Below the pieces are notes generated by a model that was not told the origin of the DNA, made no database searches, and saw only the letters and a program-made list of their open reading frames with translations. A DNA stretch of 64,000 nucleotides, from contig JAHBXC010000007.1 in assembly GCA_019636675.1 (NCBI GenBank), forward strand, positions 20,083 through 84,082, read 5' to 3'. Shown in pieces: positions 18,155 through 25,171 of the stretch (positions are counted from its first letter, which is position 1; every line of letters begins with the position of its first letter). Origin of the DNA: Phycisphaeraceae bacterium. Lineage in GTDB: Bacteria > Planctomycetota > Phycisphaerae > Phycisphaerales > UBA1924. The position numbers and the translations under genes were made by a program.

Positions 18155-19029
18155 GGCGCGGATCTCCGTGAGAAGACGACGGTCGCGAGCATGAGCGGGA
18201 GCACGGTCCACGCGGCGAGCACGCCGGCGAGCATCCAGGGGAGCGCGTGCCCGAAGGCCTGGGTCGAATACACGCCCACGGGGCCGAGCACATCGAGCGA
18301 GCCGTTCATCGCGATGACGACGCTCATCTTGAACGCCTGGAGCGGGTTGACGATCGCGAGGGCGAAGACCTCCTGCACCCTCAACCGGAAGATGAGCGAG
18401 CTCGCCATGAGGCCCAGATCGCTCACGAACACGAGCACGAGCCACGCGAACAGCGAGACGCCCGTCGCGACGCCGGAACGGCGCGAGAGCGCCGAGACGA
18501 GCATCCCGACGGCGAGCATGGAGCACGCGAGCGCGCAGGTGACGCCCACGAGCGTCGCGAATGCGCCGATGCCGACGGCGCCCGTCCGGATCGCGAGCGC
18601 GATCGCGCTGAGCCCGAAGCCGAAGAGCAGCGCGCACCACAGCGCCAGCGCGAGCCCGATGAACTTGCCGAGAAAGATCTCCGTGCGCGACACGGGCTGC
18701 GCAACCAGGTACAGCAGCGTCCCGCGCTCGCGCTCCCCGGCGATCGTGCCCGCCCCCGCTGTCAGCGCCATCAGGGGCACGACCAGCATGATGAGGTTCA
18801 GCAGCCCGGCGGCGGTCTTTCCGAACCCGGCGAAGCCGAAGGAGCCCGTCCCGGCGAGCGAGAGGAACGAGACCGCGACCGACAGCGCCGCGAACGCGAA
18901 CGCGTACAGAATGAACCAGCGGCTCGAGAGCGCGTCGCGGAACTCCCGGCGGGCCAGCAGCGCGGTGCAGGCGAGCGGGTGACGAGAACGCTCGGTCAGC
19001 GGCGTGGGCGCAGGGGCGAGGGTGCTCAT
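18151..19029 (-). CDS. nosY: NosY, ABC transporter permease for NosZ maturation
   Basis: A 292-residue membrane protein with about six transmembrane segments (for example AFAALSVAVSFLSLAG, LLNLIMLVVPLMALTAG and WCALLFGFGLSAIALAI). The motif GERERGTLLYLVAQPVSRTEI is the ABC-2 type coupling region shared with NosY and related permeases. With NosF it forms the ATP-driven complex that works with NosD in CuZ-centre assembly, probably by handling a sulfur species or driving copper insertion. Both ends overlap neighbours as ATGA (nosF at 19026-19029, nosL at 18151-18154). Confidence 0.93.
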   Translation of the reverse strand: MSTLAPAPTPLTERSRHPLACTALLARREFRDALSSRWFILYAFAFAALSVAVSFLSLAGTGSFGFAGFGKTAAGLLNLIMLVVPLMALTAGAGTIAGERERGTLLYLVAQPVSRTEIFLGKFIGLALALWCALLFGFGLSAIALAIRTGAVGIGAFATLVGVTCALACSMLAVGMLVSALSRRSGVATGVSLFAWLVLVFVSDLGLMASSLIFRLRVQEVFALAIVNPLQAFKMSVVIAMNGSLDVLGPVGVYSTQAFGHALPWMLAGVLAAWTVLPLMLATVVFSRRSAP

Positions 19030-19907
19030 GATCCAGCCTCCTTCGCGTCGTGGTCGTCGAGGAACTCGAAGTCACGCACCTCGATCGAGGCGCGAGCGAG
19101 CACCTGGATCGGGGTCGCCTTGCGGTCGCTCGACGTCGTGACGCACAGGCCGTTCCCGTTGAGATGGGCGTCGACGCCGGCGTGTCGCAGCGTCGCGTAG
19201 GCGACGTCCAGCGAGTCCGACGACACACGCAGGCGGATGCGTCGGGTGTGCCCGTGCTCGCCCCACATGTCGCGCGGGCCGCGGTCGGCGGCGATGCGCC
19301 CCTTCTCCATGACCAGCACGCGATCGGCCAGCGACGCGACCTCTTCTGGACGGTGCGAGGCGAACACGATCGTCTTGCCTCGCGACTTCAGACCCCGGAG
19401 TGCTTCCATCACATCGTCGCGCCCCGAGGCGTCGAGGTTGGAGGTCGGTTCGTCGAGCACGATGACCGGCGGGTCGGAGACGAGCGCCACAGCGAGCGCG
19501 AGGCGCTGCTTCATTCCGCCCGAGAGGTCGCGGACGCGTTTGCGCTGATGGCCCTGCAGATTGACGGCCCCGAGGGCTTCGACCGCCCGGTCCACGCTGA
19601 CGCCCCGGAGTTGCGCGAAGAACGCGATCGCGCTCCCGAGGCGGGTGTCGTCGTGGAAAGAGAGTTCCTGCGGGACATACCCGACGAGCGCGCGAGCGGC
19701 GCGGCCGCGTCGGCGCACATCGACGCCGGCGATCGAGATGCTCCCGTGGAACCGGAACACGCCGAGGATGCATCGGATCAGCGTGGTCTTGCCGGCGCCG
19801 TTGCTGCCCCACAGCGCCAGGGCCCGTCCGGCCTCCAGCTCGAACGAGGCGTCGTCGACCGCGACAGCGCGTCGGAACCGCTTGGTGACATGGTGTGCGA
19901 CGATCAT
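19026..19907 (-). CDS. nosF: NosF, ABC transporter ATP-binding subunit
   Basis: A 293-residue ATPase. Walker A is GSNGAGKTTL (near residue 38), the signature is LSGGMKQRLALA, Walker B is VIVLDEPTSNLD, and a switch histidine follows in FASHRPEEV. The extra C-terminal ~80 residues (IRLRVSSDSLDVAYATL...) resemble the regulatory tail of NosF. It energises the NosDFY complex. ATG at 19907 (MIVAHHVTKRF) overlaps the nosD stop as ATGA. Confidence 0.94.
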   Translation of the reverse strand: MIVAHHVTKRFRRAVAVDDASFELEAGRALALWGSNGAGKTTLIRCILGVFRFHGSISIAGVDVRRRGRAARALVGYVPQELSFHDDTRLGSAIAFFAQLRGVSVDRAVEALGAVNLQGHQRKRVRDLSGGMKQRLALAVALVSDPPVIVLDEPTSNLDASGRDDVMEALRGLKSRGKTIVFASHRPEEVASLADRVLVMEKGRIAADRGPRDMWGEHGHTRRIRLRVSSDSLDVAYATLRHAGVDAHLNGNGLCVTTSSDRKATPIQVLARASIEVRDFEFLDDHDAKEAGS

Positions 19908-21289
19908 GCGCTGACCCTCCCCTGTGTTCCGAGCGCCGCGTTGTCGCGAGCGAGCCAGAGCGCCACGCCGCACGCGATCGCGAAGAGCGAGACGCCGAGC
20001 GCGAACATCGGGCCTCGCGCACGCGGGTCTTCGGGATCACCGAATTCGAGCTGCGGCGGGCGCGCGAGCGGGTGCTCGTCGATGAGTTTGGGCTCGGGTC
20101 GGACTTCGGGCAGCATCCGCGCCGTGAACTCGACGGTCTGCTGCGCCGGGCTGTGCTGCAGGATGCGGAGATTCGGCTCGCGCGCGAGGAGCGATTCGAA
20201 GAGACTCCGCGGCTCGTACGCAAGGTCGCCCACGCCGTCGTTGTCGGCGTCGAAGCCGGCGTAGTCCGACCAGAAGTTGCCCACGCCGCCCTCCGAGAAG
20301 CGGTTGAGGGTCAGCGAGCCGCGCCCGTGAACCGACACCTGCTCCTCGTTGTCGAGGAAGACGTTGCCGGTGAACACGTTGTCGTGGGTGTTCGGGGTCG
20401 CCACGACGCCCGTCTGGTTGTAGGCGATGAGATTGCCCCGCACGGACCCTGTCGAATCGATCGACGACGGGCTGTTGTCGATGTACAGCCCGACGCGGTT
20501 GGCCAGCAGCGCGTTGTGTTCGATGACGATGGCGTCGCAGTCCTTGAGCCCGATGCCGTAGCCGCTGGCGCCGCGGTTGTTGACGATGGTGTTGCCTTCG
20601 AGCGTGATGCCCTTGCTGTACATCAGGTACACGCCGACGGAGTTGGCCGTCAGCGTGTTGTCGCGGAGCGTGGTGTCGTGGCTGTACATGAAGTGCAGCC
20701 CGTACCTGCTGCCGCGCACGCGGTTGCGCGCGACGCTCATGCCCTCGGAGTACCAGAAGACCACGTCGCGGCTGTCGGAGACGTCGTTGTCCTCGACCAC
20801 GCTGTCGGCGCTCCACCACAGGCGGATCGCGTCGCCTCTGCGCTCGGGGCCGAGCGGCTTGCCCGACACACGGTTGCGTCGGACGACGGACCCCGGCGCG
20901 GTGCGCAGATCGATGCCGAAGAGCGCGTCCTCGACGATGTTGTCCTCGATCACGACGGGTCCGGTCTCGGCGCGGATGGCGGCCGGCTCGCGATCGATGC
21001 CCGACGCGGTGTTCCGCACCGTGAATCCGCGGAAGGTGACGCCTTCGGAATTGAGCACGACCACGGCGTCGGCGCCCAGCCCGTCGATCTCGACCCGGCC
21101 TGCCCCGTCGAGCACGATCGGCCGGTCGACGACGAGCGTGCCGGCGTAGAGACCGGCGGGGACGAGCACGCGGTCGCCCGGCGCCGCGTCAGCGATCAGG
21201 GCCGCGATGTCGCTGGTCGGCCGGGCGGTTTGCGCGCTGGAAGGCGACGCGAGCAGCGCGATCGCCAGGATGACGAGCGCGGGTTTCAT
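19904..21289 (-). CDS. nosD: NosD, periplasmic beta-helix copper-centre assembly protein
   Basis: A 461-residue protein with a Sec signal (LVILAIALLASPSSAQ), a right-handed parallel beta-helix of CASH type made of repeated N-x-V/I-x-x-N rungs (for example GVTFRGFTVRNTASGI and YSHDTTLRDNTLTANSV), and a C-terminal transmembrane helix near 425-445. NosD binds the NosFY transporter and hands copper or sulfide to NosZ during CuZ assembly. The start at 21289 overlaps the previous stop as ATGA and the end overlaps nosF, so translation is coupled on both sides. Confidence 0.94.
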   Translation of the reverse strand: MKPALVILAIALLASPSSAQTARPTSDIAALIADAAPGDRVLVPAGLYAGTLVVDRPIVLDGAGRVEIDGLGADAVVVLNSEGVTFRGFTVRNTASGIDREPAAIRAETGPVVIEDNIVEDALFGIDLRTAPGSVVRRNRVSGKPLGPERRGDAIRLWWSADSVVEDNDVSDSRDVVFWYSEGMSVARNRVRGSRYGLHFMYSHDTTLRDNTLTANSVGVYLMYSKGITLEGNTIVNNRGASGYGIGLKDCDAIVIEHNALLANRVGLYIDNSPSSIDSTGSVRGNLIAYNQTGVVATPNTHDNVFTGNVFLDNEEQVSVHGRGSLTLNRFSEGGVGNFWSDYAGFDADNDGVGDLAYEPRSLFESLLAREPNLRILQHSPAQQTVEFTARMLPEVRPEPKLIDEHPLARPPQLEFGDPEDPRARGPMFALGVSLFAIACGVALWLARDNAALGTQGRVSA

Positions 21290-22041
21290 GCGTCCCTCAT
21301 GGCCTTGACGAGCGGGAGGTAGGCGCGCCGATGGAAGAACAGCGCGACGACGATGGTGACGGACGCCGCCGCCGCCAGGAGCAGACCCCCACCGGGCCAC
21401 GCGACCGTCTTGAACTGGCCGACGAGGCCCGTGCCGAGGATCGGGGGCACGAAGGGCTGGATCGCCGACGAAAGCGGCGCGTGCGGGTCGAGGTTGGTCC
21501 CGAAGTGGCGCATCCAGAGGTGCAGGTCGAGCAGGAACACGCCCGGGAAGAGAATGACCGGGACTGCCAGCGCCGCGGCCCATCTCGTGTGGAGGTACGC
21601 GCTCAGTTCGAGCATCACGACCATCGCGATCATCGCGTACACGCCGACGCTGCGCTCGAACTGCGCGGCCTCTTCGAGCGAGCGCATGCCGATGTAGTGG
21701 TTCAGCCCGTCGATCTCCACGACATCGCCCGAGAGGTGATTCAGGTACGCGATCAGACGCAGATTCTCGGGGTACTGCGGGGCGTGCAGCTCCATGTGCC
21801 AGTACGGCAGAAAGAGCGACACGAGCAGCAGCACCCGCGCCGTCAGCAGCAGGAACCCTGGAGCGCCGTACCGCAGGGAATGGGCGGACCGCTCCGCGGG
21901 GTCGACACGGGGGCCCAGGATGCGGTCGAGGAGCGTCGGTTTCACGGCGGCGCCTTTCGGTTCGTGGATGCGCGCGGCGCGTTCGTCGGCGCGGAATCCG
22001 CCCCGGCGCGTGTCCACGCCGGGCGCGGCGAAGGGATTCAC
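21286..22041 (-). CDS. nosB: NosB-like membrane protein of the clade II nos operon
   Basis: A 251-residue membrane protein with about five hydrophobic segments. The long first extracytoplasmic loop carries LPYWHMELHAPQYPENL and GLNHYIGMRSLEEAAQFE, a pattern I associate with the membrane protein following nosZ in clade II nos clusters. The function of NosB is not settled, but it is linked to N2O reduction in Wolinella. It starts with GTG at 22041, overlapping the nosZ stop (GTGA), an unusual start forced by tight coupling. Histidines in the loop could bind haem or copper; this is inference. Confidence 0.72.
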   Translation of the reverse strand: MNPFAAPGVDTRRGGFRADERAARIHEPKGAAVKPTLLDRILGPRVDPAERSAHSLRYGAPGFLLLTARVLLLVSLFLPYWHMELHAPQYPENLRLIAYLNHLSGDVVEIDGLNHYIGMRSLEEAAQFERSVGVYAMIAMVVMLELSAYLHTRWAAALAVPVILFPGVFLLDLHLWMRHFGTNLDPHAPLSSAIQPFVPPILGTGLVGQFKTVAWPGGGLLLAAAASVTIVVALFFHRRAYLPLVKAMRDA

Positions 22042-24011
22042 CTGGGTTCGACCATGAAGTACCCCATCATCTCCAGATGGAGCGCGGAGCAGAACTCAGA
22101 GCAGTAGAACGGGAAGGTTCCCGGCGTGTCGGCGATGAACTCGAGTCTCACGGTCTCGCCCGGCTCGAGACTGACCGAGATGTTGTACGCCGGCACCGCG
22201 AAGCCGTGCGTCGCGTCGACGGCGCGCTCGAGGTTCGTGATGCGCCAGACGACCTTGTCGCCCTGCTTCACGGTGATGTGCTCGGGGTTGAAGTGGCTGC
22301 GCACCGCGGTCATATGGACCTCGACCGTGTCGCCGGTGCGCACGACACGCTCCTGGCCCTTCTTCGGCGCCATCGGGTCGAGCGACTGCGTGTGCGGGTT
22401 CCAGCCGACCTCCGGGTAGACGCTCCATGGTTTCAGAAGATCGGCCTTGATGATCTGCGCGTAGTGCGGCTCGCCGAAGCCGACGGGCATGTCGTAGATG
22501 ACGGGCATGGCCGCGCCCTTCGCCGAGATGTCGATCAGCTGGAAGTTCTGCGCGAGCAGCGGGCCGGGGTGCAGGAAGCGGTCGACCGACCACTTGTTGA
22601 ACGCGACCAGGTAGCCGCCGAGCGGGTTCACGGTGTCGCCGTGCACCGCGCCGATGTGGCCGACGTTGTAGTGGACCGGCGTCTTGTGCACGAGCGTCCA
22701 GTCCGGCTCGGGCGTGGCCTTGCCGTATTCGCCGCCCATCGACCAGCGGGCGACGGCCGAATCGAGGAAGAGCGAGGTGTACGCGTATCCGTCATTGCCG
22801 AACTGCGTGTGCAAGGGCCCGAGGCCAAGCTCGATGCGGGCTTCAACCACCGAGTCGAAGTCGAGGATCGGGATGCCGTACGCGTCAGACCCCGAGAACT
22901 TCTTCGTCTCGATGGCGCGTTTGATCTTCTCGAAGGAATAGACGGTGACGTGCGGATCGAGCTTGCCCGAGACGACGATGAAGTCGCCCCTGGGCGCGAC
23001 ATCCACGCCGTGCGGGCTGCGCGGCTCGGGCGTCAGGTAGAGGATGCCCTGCTCCATCGCGGTGCGCAGCGACAGCACGGGGAAGCCGCCCATCGGCTCG
23101 GCCTTGCCTGCCTTGAACGCGGCCTCGGCTTTCTTCCAGTCGACGATGTGCATGTAGTCCGTCGCGTTGCGGCTCACGCCCGCCTCGAAGGGCGGTTTCT
23201 TGTCCTGGATGCCGCCCGTCGCGAGTTCTGTGTTCAGCGAGTTGAGGAACAGGTACCCGTCGCTGGCGAGTTTGCCGGCGTCGACGAGGTCCTGCCAGTA
23301 CGGGGGCAGCTCGAGGGCGAAGGACTGGTCCGGATCGATGCGCCCCTTGCGGCGATCGAACTTCCAGAAGATCACCGACCCGCGGTGCGTGTCCTTGTAG
23401 GACGCGATCGGGGCGTATTCGAAGCCCATCGGCGCGCCGTACTGCGAGCTCTCGATCACGTACTCGGTGTTGGGGGTGACGCAGAGCCCGTGGTTGCTGA
23501 CCGTGAGCGGGTTTTTGAGGATCTGCTTGGTCTCGAAGTCGCGCAGGTCGATCACCGCGACGCGCGCGTTGATCTTGTCGTTGATGAAAAGCCATTGCCC
23601 GTCGTAGTCGCCGTTGGTCTCGGAGAGCGCCGGGTGGTGCGTGTCGCCCCACAGGTTGGGCTTCCCGAGCACGTCGCCGCCGGCGAGCACGTCGTTGCCC
23701 ACGCCGTAGCCCCACCCCTGCCAGGGCTCGGGCGTGAAGACCGCGATCGTGCGCAGCAGGCGCATCGAGGGCGCGCCGATGACATGCACCTGCCCGCTGT
23801 GGCCTCCCGACGCGAAGATGACGAACGGGTCCTTCATCCCGCTGGGTGTGTAGGTCTTCGCGGCGGCGAGCAGGTCCGTCGTCGACAGCCCGCGCTCGCG
23901 CGCCACGCGCTGCACATCGTTCATCGACTGCGCCGACACTCCCGACGCCAGACCCGCGGCGACGACCGCCGCGACGATCCAACCGTTCCTCGTCTTTCCG
24001 TCCAGTCTCAT
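22038..24011 (-). CDS. nosZ: Nitrous oxide reductase NosZ, clade II (Sec-exported)
   Basis: Reduces N2O to N2 in the periplasm. The 657-residue protein has a Sec-type signal (MRLDGKTRNG then WIVAAVVAAGLASGVSAQ) without a twin-arginine motif, the hallmark of clade II. The beta-propeller supplies CuZ histidines, for example in GDTHHPALSETNGDYDG and SNHGLCVTP. The C-terminal cupredoxin domain carries the CuA ligands C637, C641, H645 and M648 in CSEFCSALHLEM. ATG at 24011 lies 37 nt after the cytochrome c gene. The operon lacks nosR, consistent with clade II. Confidence 0.97.
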   Translation of the reverse strand: MRLDGKTRNGWIVAAVVAAGLASGVSAQSMNDVQRVARERGLSTTDLLAAAKTYTPSGMKDPFVIFASGGHSGQVHVIGAPSMRLLRTIAVFTPEPWQGWGYGVGNDVLAGGDVLGKPNLWGDTHHPALSETNGDYDGQWLFINDKINARVAVIDLRDFETKQILKNPLTVSNHGLCVTPNTEYVIESSQYGAPMGFEYAPIASYKDTHRGSVIFWKFDRRKGRIDPDQSFALELPPYWQDLVDAGKLASDGYLFLNSLNTELATGGIQDKKPPFEAGVSRNATDYMHIVDWKKAEAAFKAGKAEPMGGFPVLSLRTAMEQGILYLTPEPRSPHGVDVAPRGDFIVVSGKLDPHVTVYSFEKIKRAIETKKFSGSDAYGIPILDFDSVVEARIELGLGPLHTQFGNDGYAYTSLFLDSAVARWSMGGEYGKATPEPDWTLVHKTPVHYNVGHIGAVHGDTVNPLGGYLVAFNKWSVDRFLHPGPLLAQNFQLIDISAKGAAMPVIYDMPVGFGEPHYAQIIKADLLKPWSVYPEVGWNPHTQSLDPMAPKKGQERVVRTGDTVEVHMTAVRSHFNPEHITVKQGDKVVWRITNLERAVDATHGFAVPAYNISVSLEPGETVRLEFIADTPGTFPFYCSEFCSALHLEMMGYFMVEPR

Positions 24012-24048
24012 GGCGCGCCTTCCTTTCGGCGTGCCGCCGCCGCGCGGG

Positions 24049-24924
24049 TCAGCGACCCGACTCGGCGTGCAGCGTGCGGATGTATTTCACGATCGATTCG
24101 AGCTGCTCGTCGGTGATCGCCGGGTTCCCGCCCTTGGGGGGCATGTCGAGCCCGCTCGTGTTGTCCGGGTCCCAGATGGGGCGCCCCGTCTTGATGAACG
24201 CGATGAGTTCGGGATCGGATCTGGTCCCGATGAAGTCGCTCCCGACGAGCGCTTTGCCCAGCCCGTCGAGCCCCTCGCCGCGCGGCCCGTGGCACGCGGA
24301 ACACGACGCGAGGAACGCGTCGTGACCGACGCCGCCGGCGCGACCGACGCCGGTCGCTTCGGCGCTCCCGCCTGTCGCGACGATCCACTGCTCGAGCGAC
24401 ACCGTCGGCGCACCCGGCTCCTGCAGCGTGCGCAGGTAGGCCACCACGCTGCGCATCTGCGCGTCGCTGAGGCCACGCGCCCCGCGCGCCGGCATCACGG
24501 CGCCCGTCGTGTTCAGCGGATCATCGGGCAGGCGACCGTCGGCGATGACGCCCAGCAGGTCGTCGTCGGAATGCTCCTGCACGAACGAGCTGTTGCGCAG
24601 CGGCTTGCCCAGACGCGCCACGCCCTGCGCGTCGGCGCCGTGGCAGACGGCGCACGAACTCGCGTAGACCGTGCGACCCTCCAGAAGCGTCGCCGGCGCA
24701 ACGCCCAGCGACTTCGCCCAGACCAGCGTCGGGTCGCGAGGCGGCTCGGGCGTCACCGACACCATCAGGGTCAGAATCGCCGGGAGTGTCAGCGTGAGCA
24801 TCACGCCCATCCCCAGCGCGCGACCCCGGAACGGGTCGGATCCGACCCCAGTGCCCAAACCCGACGCCGCCCCTCTCGCGGCCCGGCGAGCGTCACGATT
24901 GTCGTTCTGGCGAAGGTCACGCAT
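24049..24924 (-). CDS. Membrane-anchored dihaem cytochrome c, probable electron donor to NosZ
   Basis: A 291-residue cytochrome with an N-terminal transmembrane helix (about 39-57) and two class I cytochrome c domains. The haem motifs are CAVCH (about 92-96) and CSACH (about 208-212). Each domain ends with a Met ligand in a Pro context (GAVMPARGARGLSD and LDMPPKGGNPAITD) and a closing VVAYLRTLQ or IVKYIRTLH helix. First gene of the nos operon, 37 nt before nosZ, so it probably carries electrons from a menaquinol-oxidising complex to the CuA site, like NosC proteins. The clade II nosG/nosH genes are absent here. Confidence 0.85.
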   Translation of the reverse strand: MRDLRQNDNRDARRAARGAASGLGTGVGSDPFRGRALGMGVMLTLTLPAILTLMVSVTPEPPRDPTLVWAKSLGVAPATLLEGRTVYASSCAVCHGADAQGVARLGKPLRNSSFVQEHSDDDLLGVIADGRLPDDPLNTTGAVMPARGARGLSDAQMRSVVAYLRTLQEPGAPTVSLEQWIVATGGSAEATGVGRAGGVGHDAFLASCSACHGPRGEGLDGLGKALVGSDFIGTRSDPELIAFIKTGRPIWDPDNTSGLDMPPKGGNPAITDEQLESIVKYIRTLHAESGR

Positions 24925-24964
24925 GGCTGATCCCCATTCACGGGCTCATCATCGGCCATTTCTT

Positions 24965-25019
24965 AGTATTCGTGCATTTATACCTACAAATACTCTATCA
25001 GGGTTTGTCGCAGTGTCAA
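24965..25019 (-). promoter_or_regulatory. Candidate nos operon promoter with inverted repeat
   Basis: On the minus strand, TTGACA (25014-25019) and TAGAGT (about 24992-24997) are separated by 16 nt. Just downstream lie the arms AGTATT (24989-24994) and AATACT (24965-24970) of an inverted repeat, 18 nt apart. The region is markedly AT-rich for this genome. No clear FNR box (TTGAT-N4-ATCAA) is present. The regulator is unknown. Confidence 0.5.
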
Positions 25020-25105
25020 GGCGCACGAGCGGGAGATCGGGGCGCCGCCCGGCCTTGGTGATTTTGGATTTTGTACGGGCCGCGGCGTCGGGCCCTGAAC
25101 GCACA

Positions 25106-25136
25106 ACGCCGGGGTCGCAGATCGCGACCCCGGCGT
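25106..25136 (-). terminator. Hairpin after the glycine-rich dockerin protein gene
   Basis: A perfect 13-bp stem (25106-25118 with 25124-25136) with a 5-nt loop lies 35 nt past the stop codon at 25172. On the minus strand it is followed by TTGTGCG, a poor U-tract. It also shields the nos promoter from read-through. Confidence 0.6.
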
Positions 25137-25171
25137 CACTTTGGTGTACGAGTTTCGACGCTCCGATGCGC

